Below, one piece after another: positions 35,101 to 45,399 of a stretch of 64,000 bases of DNA; positions within the stretch are counted from its first letter, which is position 1, and each line of letters starts with the position of its first letter. The notes under the pieces were generated by a model. It made no database searches. It saw only the letters and a list, made by a program, of their open reading frames with translations, and was not told where the DNA came from. The translations under genes were made by a program, and so were the position numbers. This stretch comes from Gordionus sp. m RMFG-2023 (Eukaryota > Nematomorpha > Gordioida > Chordodea > Parachordodidae), in the NCBI RefSeq assembly GCF_954871325.1, contig NC_088777.1:53382002-53446001 (forward strand). The letters run 5' to 3'.

Positions 35101-38100
35101 CTGACAGATTCCCAAACCTTGGTGCCACCCCATGAGAGAAAAATCTTTAGGGCTGCATAATATTTTCTCTGGACAAAATGTTTCATAGCCCGCGTTTTCT
35201 AATAAAGTTTTGATAAATAAATAGCGCCAAAACATTTACTGGCGCGTTTGTTGTATCGGTAATTTTATCGGGGGAATAACGCACATATTCATGGTTCCTG
35301 AGAAGAGTTGTGAACAGATTAAACCTGGTTTACAGTATCCTTGCTGTAAGGCATCTCCGCAAGGTTCTTGTAAGTTCTAATATAAAATATGAAAATATAT
35401 ATATTCTGTAAAGTTTATTAATATCATAGGTTTCAGATATAATGATTTATATGTGTGAGCAAGTGTTGTAAAAGCATGATTACTCTGGGAAATTCGAGCA
35501 CACATGTTCCATCCGATTCACTAGACTTTAAATCGATAAGGCATATCAAACCATTCGCACATTTACCCTTTTCGAAATACGGTGCCCCACACACTTCCCC
35601 TACAACCTATCCAATAAAAAACCATTAAATATTAAAAAATATACGTTGTTTATCATTAATTCATAAAAAATATTAGATGAAAACTTTTTTGGGGAATAAC
35701 GACAATATCCTGAATCTTAATCGAGAATTCGATAGCCAATCACCCACGTGGAAAATTTTTTTCTTAAATATGGAGATTTACTAGTATGTTATGTCGCGTA
35801 ACGTATTCGGCCAATTCCTACAAAGCTGAGCCAAGCCTTTAACCTTAAAAAAAATAGACTGAAACCTTAGAGTTGAACCTAAACTTAAATATTGGAATTA
35901 ATTCTTTAGGATAAAAACTTGACAGAGTCATTTTAGAATTGGTCATAGTTAGGTGATTTAAGAACACTAATGACTAGCTATAAATCTTTAGATAATTTCG
36001 CTGTAATATTTCTTTTAAAAAATTATACTCTAAATTGAATAGTTGTACTGTGTTCAACGCTGAGTTTGTCTAAATTTCACAAAATAATACTCTAGGCATT
36101 CTGGAATACAATTTCGCTAAAAATTAAACCCTAATGGAATCTAAAAATTAAGATATTCCTAAATCCTCACTTGATGATCTTGGATAAGTTCGTTATTCCC
36201 AGAAAGATCTTATCATACATATTTATCTTATTTTTTTTACTTTAGCGCAAACGTGGCAGCAATCACAAGCATCTTTGACGACCTCTGCCTTGCAATTAGT
36301 AGGTGGAGGTGTCGCACATTTTACCGGAAGTTGTTGACAAGGACAATCCAATGCCTCATCTGGTATTTCGAAAAGATTTATTGCTAATCTATATATCATT
36401 TTTTTAAAGTCCCTCAATAAATTAGTAGATAAAAAAATCAATTTTTTTTAATAAAAATTACTAATAAAAAATCTATCGAGTTTCTCTATTGTTACGAGTC
36501 AAATAGAGGAAGAAATGAACAATAATGTTTGCAAAAACTTTTAATCAATTAAAACTGTATTTTTGGGAGAGAAAGACGAATCTATTATCCTCATTTTGAT
36601 ATAAGAAGTTCTTGAGCTCAAATTTATCTGAGCGCCAAGAATAATAAAAATAAGGTAACAGCTTGGAATATGCAATACAGTAAGCATTTGCTGCAGTGTT
36701 TTAAGCACCTCAAAAAATTGAACACTTTAACGTTAAATCACAAAATAAAAAGGAACTTGTTTAATTTGGGCATTCAAATTTTTATATTTATATTATATGA
36801 ATTTTAAAAAAGCATGATTTTCTTTTTATTTAACAAAGATAGAATAAAAAAAAATATTGAGAAAAGATGAATAGATCAGAAAAATAAAGATTAGAAAATG
36901 AATTGAAAAGAGATTGAAAAGGTTGTGTAAAAGATTACAATTATAAGGAGGAAATAAAAAATCATAAAAAATCAAAATAATTGTAATGTAGAATGAAAAA
37001 AAAAGAGGAAAGAATTGTTGAAAAAATGAGAATTCTTAAGAAAAAAATTAAAAAAATAACGATTTTCCCTTTCTTGAATGAGAATTTTGATTGACACCTT
37101 TAATTTTGTGTTTGACACTTTTCCTTTTTAGTGATCTGACTTTTTTCCTAAACCTTTGGGACTTTTCCTTTTTTGATTGGCAACTTTTACTTTTTTGATT
37201 GGTCCTTTTCATTTTTTGTTCGGACTTTTTCTTAAAACCTTTAAGACTTTTTATGATTGACACTTTTCCGTTTTTTGATTAAAACTTTTCCTTTTTTTAA
37301 ATGGGAAGCTCTATAAGTCAGTATCGGATCTATTCTCAAAAAATTTAATTTTAGCTGGAGGAAGACAGCTGATCAATTGGATTTAATTAGTCCCGACAAC
37401 TTTCCGTTCGAACATTAAATAAGCTTAAAATTTGATGAATCATTAATGATTCACTTTCGATTTTTTCTTTTTCAAAATCGAATAACAAATGCACCGGGCC
37501 GGTTTCTAAAAAACTTCTGGGGCTAAGCCAGGACCCTAACGATTTGACCCTTTGCAAGTTTCTGAGATAAATATCGATTACAAAAAGCGGAATATTTAAT
37601 AATATTGGAGCTGGTTTTTCTACAAATTATATTCACAAATGACAAATATTTTGGTCAATAAAAAATTATTTAGCCTTGTAATTTAGTCAAGAGAGGGTCA
37701 AACCTTTCTTTCCCCATGCCATCAATATGCTATAATATTTAGGTTTTCACTAAAATATTATGTTTGGATAAGATCCTAGATTTTGCCGTTTTCCTTAATT
37801 TGCTAATCATGAAGATAGAATTTCTTCAATTCTAACAAGAATGTTCTCCAGAAAGATCTGAGAATAATTTTTGAAATGTTTCTTAACTTTTATAGTTTTC
37901 TAAGAAAGAAAAAGAAAAGATTTTAAATAGATGTTGGAACATAGAGAGTAGGACTAAATGATTATTTTATTGGACTTCATCCTATAACCATTCCAATTAT
38001 TGGATAGCATCTTCGATGATTTGGTTTAAGAATAAAGGGTGTTCTAAACCTACGCAAGATGGATTCTTTAAAAGTTGACCAAATGGTATATCTATCAATA

Positions 38101-38538
38101 TTTAAACTATTAAACTAAGCCTAGTATCAGAGAATGAACTTCAGATGGCATATACTAAAAGATTTTTTTTGTATCAATTTTTAAGGGAGATTTTTATATT
38201 TTATTATTAAATTTAACTATTTTTCACGTATACAAACATAATAGATATATATATATAAAGAGATATGAAAAATTATGATTTTGGTAATTAAATTATGTCA
38301 CGAATCACGAATGGGGAGAAAATATTAGAAAGTTTTATATTATTTTAACCTAGTCGATTTTGGCGCTGAATATTTCTCAATTAAATTAATTAAACAAATT
38401 TTAAAGAAAAACTTGATTGCAAATATTTTAAAAAAATGTAGAGGTAAATTTCTATCGATTTTATCAAACTTACATATACCTATTAGAATTGAATAAAACT
38501 AATACAATTCCGAAACACAATTTTACAGCGAATTCCAT
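32161..38538 (-). CDS. gene 4: secreted IGFBP-domain protein with C1 and C2 modules
   Basis: Minus-strand exons: A 38538-38480 (MEFAVKLCFGIVLVLFNSN, first signal-peptide type), B 33137-33005 (YCPCRNLTRKC ... CGCCYVCAK), C1 32890-32762 (VKGELCLGPY ... GICMTEYPR), C2 32271-32161 (EEGEPCSEEHMQGNCKKG ... GKCVKDS). Phases 2, 0, 0 give 143 residues and 16 cysteines; without C1, 100 residues. The C1 donor is AGG/GTTATT. Reading through instead gives an open tail to 32663. Intron 1 is 5.3 kb and contains the B-C1-C2 exons of gene 5 and two copies of a shared intron segment (33.2-33.9 and 37.3-38.1 kb). The promoter-like block lies just upstream at 38671-38720. Confidence 0.8.
34755..35010. repeat. 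dispersed repeat, shared with 63.3-63.53 kb
   Basis: It contains GGTCAATTGACCG words, TTAATCGCTTAGAAAATCGT, and ATGCGCATT near the right edge. The same items occur in reverse orientation at 63.33-63.53 kb. A degraded mobile element is likely. Confidence 0.45.
35012..35205. mobile_element. hAT-like MITE copy
   Basis: It starts ATGTTGTTAAACGACTCG and contains CGGCTAACTCAATATTTTAGCC and the internal GCTGACAGAT and AAATCTTTAGGGCTGCATAA words of the family. The right end is degraded. It lies just downstream of the gene 5 C2 exon. Confidence 0.6.
35236..36359 (-). CDS. gene 5: IGFBP-domain exons B-C1-C2 nested in gene 4 intron 1
   Basis: Minus-strand exons: B 36359-36241 (CPCQQLPVKC ... CDCCHVCAK), C1 35606-35484 (VVGEVCGAPY ... 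GTCVLEFPR), C2 35376-35236 (NLQEPCGD ... MCVIPPIKLP, stop). All three are open with the usual donors (GTAAAA, AGA/GTAATC). At the 5' edge of B, after the CCAG acceptor, the sequence is shorter than the gene 7 copy by a number not divisible by three, so joining to a phase-2 exon A would lose frame. No local exon A was found between 36.4 and 38.4 kb. It may be a recently disabled copy or may use an unseen start. Confidence 0.55.
36430..37040. other. intron sequence shared with gene 7 flank
   Basis: 36400-36620 matches 48030-48240 closely in the same orientation, showing that gene 5 and gene 7 are copies with their upstream flank. 36590-36690 also resembles 45970-46070. No other gene is seen. 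Confidence 0.6.
37050..37310. repeat. imperfect minisatellite around CTTTTTTGATTGG
   Basis: Seven to eight irregular copies of a unit of about 30 bases with ACTTTTCCTTTTTTGATTGG run in tandem. A Lys/Ser-rich frame of 71 residues on the minus strand comes from this repeat and is not considered a gene. Confidence 0.7.
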
Positions 38539-38670
38539 ATTATTAAGATTAAAAAAAAAATTTTTAAATGAAATTTTTCAAAGCTTTTCCACAAGGACGT
38601 TTTTATAACCATTGTTAGTATGATAAATGTTTTTAAATATTTTGTTCCTTTCTTTCAAAATTGTTAAGAT

Positions 38671-38735
38671 GACGATGGCTATATATTTCGAGTTTGAGAA
38701 CATTGTTATCATCTTACAAAATAAATGTTGTTGTG
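38671..38735 (-). promoter_or_regulatory. promoter-like block of gene 4
   Basis: On the minus strand the order is AACAATGTTCTCAAACT, then CGAAATATATAGCCAT, about 130-150 bases before the exon A start codon. The same block is found before genes 1, 6 and 10. The TATATAGCC part resembles a TATA box; the upstream box is a possible shared factor site (inference). Confidence 0.55.
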
Positions 38736-38754
38736 AGATGGAAAGTTTGATATA

Positions 38755-38942
38755 TTTAAAAACGGCTAACTATATTTTAGCCTTTAAAATATTTGCCTAA
38801 GTCTCGAGATTTCACTGATAGATGTCCATTCCTGTGTTCCTTCTACAGACAAAATCTTCAGGATTGCATAATGTTATTCTAGAAGAAATATTGAGTTATC
38901 CGTTTTAAAAATCGGCTCAAAACGAGCCATTTAACACACTGC
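38755..38942. mobile_element. hAT-like MITE copy upstream of gene 4
   Basis: It contains CGGCTAACTATATTTTAGCC, TTTCACTGATAGATGTCC, AAAATCTTCAGGATTGCATAA and ends ATCGGCTCAAAACGAGCC then TTTAACACACTG. The matching arm near 40.92 kb lacks it, so it entered after the inverted duplication. The left end is degraded. Confidence 0.65.
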
Positions 38943-39232
38943 AATAGATAAATCAAGCTTATTTTTTTTAAAAAAAACGAAGAATGGTCAAGATGGCTAA
39001 AATTATAATATTCTGCAGGATAGAAAAGACCGGGGTTAGATCGGTGCATCGGTCTTCAGTTTATTTTATTTCTGTAAACCGTTTTGATCTCCAAATTTTA
39101 TTGTTACATAAAACATTCTATCGTAACTGAAATTTTTTTTTAAATTTGTTTATTTTAAAACTTGAGGTTCAAAATTAAAATATTTTTTTAGCATCGCAAT
39201 TTCGAAATTTATAATAAGTTTAGGAGTCATAT

Positions 39233-39326
39233 GGATAAGAGAAGAGAAGAGAAGAGAAGAGAAGAGAAGAGAAGAGAAGAGAAGAGAAGAGAAGAGAAGA
39301 GAAGAGAAGAGAAGAGGAGAGAAGAG
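39233..39326. repeat. GAAGA microsatellite
   Basis: About eighteen copies of GAAGA, nearly perfect. A Leu/Phe/Ser-rich frame on the minus strand derives from it. It lies in the spacer of the gene 4/gene 6 inverted duplication. Confidence 0.95.
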
Positions 39327-39399
39327 CAAAAATAAATTCAATATCCTATCTTAAATATATATTTGTTTTAATCAATTTATAATAATTTTATTAAAATGT

Positions 39400-40790
39400 G
39401 CCCACTAATACGTTATCTTGGATATTAAATTTAAAAAAAAAATTTTTTTTATAATTATAAGAGAAAATAATAAAATATGTAGTAAATTTTTAAAAACTAT
39501 TCGTTTGAAACCCATTACAAAAAAAAGGTAAATAAAAATATTTGATTTAAATTTTAACTGTCAAACACATTGACATGTATAATTCCTAGACTGACGGTTC
39601 ATTCGTTAAAATGCATTTTTAAGCGTCGTTAAAAGCAGATCAGCTGGACCCGCCATTTTGGTAACACATGTTAGGAATTATTCTCATGTTAAAAACTACT
39701 ATTAAATTGATAACTTGCTTCCTTATTATCTCGATGATCCGGTAATTCTTTAATAAAGTTTGCATCAGATAAAGGAATAAATTAGACTCTCGTTTAAAAT
39801 TTTAATAATGATTAGTGTAACCAAGATGGCGTCTCCAGCTGATTTGCATTGATGTACACTTTTAATGAATGAATTCTCAGTCTAGGTATTTGATATGTCA
39901 TTGGGGTCAAACATTATGGATTTCTCGGAGTATTTGGAGGGAAAATTGATATGAAATTGTCGTAATCACTATTTATTAATAAATATCAAGATTTTTTTAA
40001 GGATTTTAAAGAAGTGATGATTTAAACAATCAATTTAGGAATCCTCTTATTCTGTTAAAGTTTTAAAAGAAATTTGATTGGATAAGAAGTACTTAGTATA
40101 CCACCTTATTCGTGATTGGGTAGGATAAGCTAGCAATTAATCTGATATCAAAATATGGAACTCTTTTTATGACGAAAATATTTGATAAGGGATAAAAATC
40201 TGATTAAACTATATATATATTTTTTCGAATTGAGAGATTGCCACAGCTGTGAAATATTTTAATTTTAAATATGTGGATCTGGGCCTGGGCCGGCTATTCC
40301 CCGAGGGTGGGCAGATTCGCTTAAATATTTTAAAACATGCTGGGGGGAGAAGGGGGTTAAAATAAATTAGGCTATATAAGGGTCCCCAAAATTTTGGCTT
40401 AAATTTTCTCATTTTTTTGTGGCTAATCATGATTTGGATTTCTTGCTTAGGGTTAGGAAAATTGAGTCTATATATATTTTGGACTCCACCAAAAGTCTCA
40501 GGTTTTGCATTCATATCGCTTCCCCCTAATTTTGCATTTATATCATAATAGAATTTATTAGTCATTACGCATAATATAGATATAGATACTAATATCACTA
40601 ATAACTTTTATAAAATTGATTTTTAAACGTGAACTTCTCTTCTCCATATGACTCCTGAAACTTTATTATAAATTCCTAAATTGCGATGCATAAAAAATAT
40701 TTCCAATTTTGATCTCAAAGAACACATTTTTTTTAATTTCCCCATAATTTAATAAACATAATTTTTAAAAATTATTGATACAAGTTTACA
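39400..40790. other. spacer between the divergent genes 4 and 6
   Basis: No gene is supported. 39850-40170 is shared in direct orientation with 57.59-57.90 kb and inverted with 50.22-50.42 kb (common word TTGTGATTGGGTAGGATA or variants). A 129-residue minus-strand frame at 40209-40598 has no recognisable motif. Confidence 0.5.
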
Positions 40791-40974
40791 AATAGAATTT
40801 TATTCTAACAATAAAATTTGAAGATCAAAACGGTTTACAAGAAATAAAATAAACTGAAGCTCAATGCACCGACTTAACATCCCGGTCTTTTCTATTTTGC
40901 GGATTAGTATAATTTTAAACATCTCAATCCTACTTGAAAACTTCCCTTTCCCTCATAAACAACATTTATTGTAA

Positions 40975-41030
40975 TTGCAAGATGACAACATTGTTCTCAA
41001 ACTGGGAATATATATAGCCATTGTCATTTT
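40975..41030 (+). promoter_or_regulatory. promoter-like block of gene 6
   Basis: GATGACAACATTGTTCTCAA is followed by ATATATATAGCCATTGTCAT, about 150 bases before the exon A start. It matches the block before gene 4 in inverted position across the duplication centre. Confidence 0.55.
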
Positions 41031-41173
41031 TCGTAATTTTAAGAGAAAGGAACAAAATTTTCAAAACATTTATTATACTAACAATGGTTAGAAACGTCCT
41101 TGAAATTATTTTAAAAATTTTGTTTCAATTTATTTCTATTTTCATTGCAAAAAAAAATTTTTTATCTTAAAAT

Positions 41174-44047
41174 ATGCAATTCGCTGCAAAATTGTGTTTC
41201 GGGATTGTATTAGTTTTATTCAATTCTAATAAGTAAGTTTGATAAAATAGATATAAATTTTCCTCTATATTATTTTTAAAGAATTTTCAATCAAGTTTTT
41301 TTTGTAAAATTTGTTTAATGAATTAAATGGGGAACCAATTATCAACTAAGAAAACTTTCTAATATTTCATCCACTTGTGACATAATAACTAAAACCATAA
41401 TTTTCACATCTTGGCGAAAAATAATTAAATTTGAAAATTAGATATATTATATAGAATAAATATAAAAAATCTCCCATGAAAATTTATACAAAAAAATCTT
41501 TAAGTATATGTCACCGAACAAATTGAAGCTCATTTCTCACATGGAATTAGGCCCCTAACCCTAATCCTATACCCTAATCCTATACCCTAACCCTTTGGAC
41601 TGGTGCAGCCATTATAGATGTCATATGAAAGAATCTATCTTCCATATGTAGGAAAACTCTTTTGATCAAAAGCTTCGAAGAACGCCGGAAGGTGATAGGA
41701 TGAAGTGCTATAAAATAATCATTTAGTTCTTCTCTCCGTTCCAACATCTGTTTTAAATTTTCTTTTTTTTCTCTCTCGAAAACTATAAAAGTTAAGAAAC
41801 ATTTCAAAAAATAAATTCATATTCATTATTTTAAATTTAATTTACGACAATCATATATTTTTATTTCGGAATAAAAAATATGTGTATTTACAATTGTTAA
41901 TATTTAAAAAAAAAATTAACCTCATTATTCTCAGATCTTTCCAGGGATCTTCTTGTTAAAATTGAAGAAATTCCTTCTTTATGATCAGGGTTATCGAAGG
42001 ATCTTATAAGAATTTATCCAAAGATAATATTTAGTGAAGGCCTCCAATTGATGGAACGGAGAAAAAAGGTTTGGCCCTCTCTTGATTAAATTTCGAGGCT
42101 TATGTAATACTCTATTGGCTAAAATATTTATTCATTTCCGATACTATCTAATAAACCTGCAAAGGGTCAAATTGTTAGGTCCCCTTTAGCCTCCATTTTT
42201 AGAACTTTGCCGGTCCGGCCCGGACCTGTTTTTTAATAATATTATTATCTTAAATTTTGGTTCTATAACAGTTATATTCGCTTTTGAAAAATGAGTAAAT
42301 GGAAAATACGAACGGTAAAGTGAATATTTAATGATTCTTCATAAATTTTTTGAGATCCGATCCTGACTTATATCCATACTTTGAAACTTAATCGATTTGG
42401 AAAATTTTATTTTTTTACATACTTTTTAAAAACAAAAATATCAAATATAAAAGATCTGTGGATGCTGATGATTCCTATTGTGCTTGTGCCAAAAGTACGC
42501 CTTATTGTTTAACGGCTCCGCCCTCGGATTGCAAAGGCGACCTAACTATCGACGAATGTGGATGCTGCTACGTTTGCGCCAAAGTATCTCGAAATTAAAT
42601 AAACAGCATTTAATTCCTTGAACATATCTAGAATGTAGAAATATAAAGAAAATATTTTGGATGATTATGTTTATATATGATTGTACTTATTCAATCGTTA
42701 AATATCCTTAGGTGAAAGGCGAAGTGTGTTGGGGACCATATCTAGCAATGAACAAATGTTCCAGCGGATTAATATGTATACTAGATAACTACAAGGACGA
42801 ATTTTTAGCAAAAGGGATCTGTACAACGGAATACGCAAGAGTTATTTTTTTTCTATTGTTTTTAACTGCACCAACAATATCATATTTGTAAAGGAAAGCC
42901 CGAATTTAAGTGAAACAAGAATTATAAAAACAAATTAAAAAATATTCTTGCATATATTTGGCTTGATCATTTATACCATATAATCAGTCGTAGCATTGCT
43001 AATTAAATATTCGACCAAAAAATAATAATAATTCCCTCATCATAGGATATTATAATCAGTATCGAAAAATGATTTTAATTTTAAAAGGATTTTTTATGTA
43101 TAAAATTTTAAGTTTCGTTTAAAAAATAACAGATATATTTTATATCTATCTTTATTTTTTTTTTTAAATACACCCTAACATATCCGTTATGATCCGAATA
43201 TCAATAATTCGAGCTTAACCCGTAAATATATAACCAGAACCGGGCCGGTTGAAATATCCGGTTTAGGTAAAGCAAATGGTTTCTTTGCAGATCTCTGATA
43301 TATATTGACTGAAAATTTTTTTAAGAAGAAGTCGCTAAAATGGTGCGACAAAAAAAAAGTTGATATAATAAAAGAACTTACTAAATGACATTTATTAAAA
43401 ATGGGGGTATATAATTATAGGGGGGGGGGGAGTGAGAGTATCAGGAAATTAGATAGGCAGATTTCTAAAGAGATTCTCTGTCTTAGAGGTCTTAAATGAA
43501 TCCACAGAGTTATTTCTTAAAAAAACTTTTAATTAATTGAAAACTTAGCCATGATTTCTAAGATAATGTGCCATAAATTTTTATTTATAAGGTCAAATAT
43601 TTATCCTTTTTTTTACGTGGGACAGGATATCATCATTAGGGTGGAGAAATAAAAAAGAAAATATTTGTCCAAAACATAAATATGTTAGCTAAAAGATGAT
43701 AAAATAAATATATGGCCATAAGATTATTTTCCTTATTCTAATATTGTATTATAACTGAACCTTGCCTTTAGCTTGAAAACTTTTATATTCATGAACTCCT
43801 GGTCAAAAATAATTGATTTTTGCAGTACTTCTGATCCATACACTCAAAACTTTCAAAAAAAATTTGTGGCATCAATCTAAGTTTATTTCAAAAAAAAATT
43901 AATAGCTATATATAAAAAATAAATAATTCTTATTAGGCGGAAGGAGAAGCGTGCGGCGTAGGTCATATGCAAGGGAATTGCAAAAAGGGATTGAAATGTG
44001 AACATCCTCATCCGTCGATGATGGGAAAATGCGTCAAAGATTCATAG
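41174..44047 (+). CDS. gene 6: secreted IGFBP-domain protein with C1 and C2 modules
   Basis: Exons: A 41174-41232 (MQFAAKLCFGIVLVLF), B 42454-42583 (YCACAKSTPYC ... CGCCYVCAK), C1 42712-42840 (VKGEVCWGPY ... GICTTEYAR), C2 43937-44047 (AEGEACGVGHMQGNC ... GKCVKDS). Joined at phases 2, 0, 0 they give 142 residues with eight, four and four cysteines. Without C1 the product is 99 residues with twelve, the usual IGFBP number. The C1 donor AGA/GTTATT is followed by sequence that differs from gene 4 by indels not in threes, so coding probably ends there. An AATAAA lies at 44145. The locus has a direct copy in gene 10 and an inverted one in gene 4. Confidence 0.85.
41550..41595. repeat. CCCTAA/CCCTATA telomere-like short array
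   Basis: Within intron 1 of gene 6 a run of CCCTAACC, CCTAATCCTATA and CCCTAACCC words resembles the telomere repeat type of animals, but is only about 45 bases long and irregular. The same site in gene 10 (near 58.86 kb) lacks it. It may be a repair insertion or simple-sequence drift. Confidence 0.4.
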
Positions 44048-44059
44048 ATAATAATTGTC

Positions 44060-45310
44060 GTCTTATTCCAAAATTTTTTTTAAAATAATCTTCAAATTTT
44101 AGTGTTTAATATTAATTAATGTATATATATATATACAAGCTTTCAATAAATATTGCATAAACACTATTTTATCATTCTTATACAGTTTTCATTAATCTGT
44201 AGAAACAATTGTGATCACATTTTGAATATTTGGTTACAAATAATTTCAGCTAGAAAGGTTTACTGTATTGGTAACATTAACAATAATTAAATGTAATATA
44301 TTCTAATATTAAAACATGTTTTTTTAATAAATAGATAAAAAATAAATACATCATTATGTTGGTATTAATTTATCAATTTTATGTTTATGGATAGAGTTTT
44401 TTGATTAAAGATCACCATTCAATCACAGTAGGAATTTCTTATTGCCCAAATCAAAATAATCTGAAACTTTAATTATTCTACTATGAAATCAAAATTCACT
44501 AAAATTATTAATCTCTTTATAAAATTGTATTCTTGTTTCATTTCCCAATATAATTTTTTTAAAAAACTATTAACTACATTAGGGAATAATTAATAAATTT
44601 TATGAACAGTGTTTGGCATTAAGACTCTATAAATTCAAATCATTTTTGTAAAAAATATTTTATAAGTTAATCTCTATAAAGTTAAAAGTACATGAAATAA
44701 AATTTTTAAACTTAAAACTTATCAAAATTCACTAAAATATATATTTTATCATTTTGTTATAAATTTAAAAACTATCTTCTCATCTACATTTTAGGATAAT
44801 TTATACATTGTATGGGGAATTCGTAAAAAAATATTATATAAGTAATTCTGTATAAACCTCTGAACTATTGTTAAATAACATTTTAAAATATTGTTTATAT
44901 ACAACAATCAAACTTTATTTATATATATTATACATTAAATTCTGATTTGATAAATTATAGGATATAATTTTGACGTATATTATACTGACTAACCTATTTA
45001 TTGCTCTTTATGGTTAAATGTTATAATAATATTTAATTTATTAAATAGAAAGTCAGCTTTTGGTATATATAATATTTCTGAATAAGAAAGCATTGGAAAA
45101 CAAAGCCAAAGTTTACCCACATCAAATTCTAAGAGGAGGGCGGAAAAATGTAGATATATGGAAACATTATATTTACAAAGCATCAATAGAAACAGTTAGA
45201 TGTAAGATTTGTCGGGCTGAAATTAAGTGTTAAAAAAAAACTACCATAGCTCTAATTAATCATAACAAACGATTATGTCAGAAAACCTTTAATATAAATT
45301 TATTGAGTCA
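44060..45310. other. downstream flank of gene 6, duplicated at 62.3-63.0 kb
   Basis: Much of the flank after the C2 exon (for example 44390-44540 and 45.2-45.3 kb) matches 62.35-63.00 kb in direct order, marking the right part of the segmental duplication. No gene is seen. Confidence 0.6.
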
Positions 45311-45311
45311 T

Positions 45312-45354
45312 ATAACAGAATTCCTGTAAATATCAAAGTTTTGGTGATAAACAT
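45312..45354 (-). pseudogene. truncated exon A relic
   Basis: On the minus strand it reads ATGTTTATCACC then AAAACTTTGATATTTACAGG, homologous to the signal-peptide exons of genes 3 and 7. It stops matching after ATTCTGTTA, exactly where the segment shared with 63.0 kb begins. The donor is lost, so the exon was cut by a duplication junction. Confidence 0.55.
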
Positions 45355-45399
45355 AATTAAATTTTTTTTTTTGAAGTTTTAATGGTAAAATAATATTTT

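Noticed and set aside
37048-37263. Lys/Ser-rich 71-residue frame, possible basic nuclear protein
   Set aside because: It is entirely derived from an imperfect 30-base minisatellite.
39150-39341. Leu/Ser/Phe repeat frame, possible membrane segment
   Set aside because: It is produced by the GAAGA microsatellite read on the minus strand.
41580-41807. 75-residue minus-strand frame, repeated in related introns
   Set aside because: It lies in intron sequence shared by genes 4, 6 and 10 and is not kept open in the other copies.
42712-42891. C1 as a terminal coding exon with a hydrophobic tail (possible membrane anchor)
   Set aside because: The tails differ between paralogues by indels not in threes right after a conserved AGA/GT, so an exon end is the better reading. 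Read-through remains possible and is mentioned in the findings.
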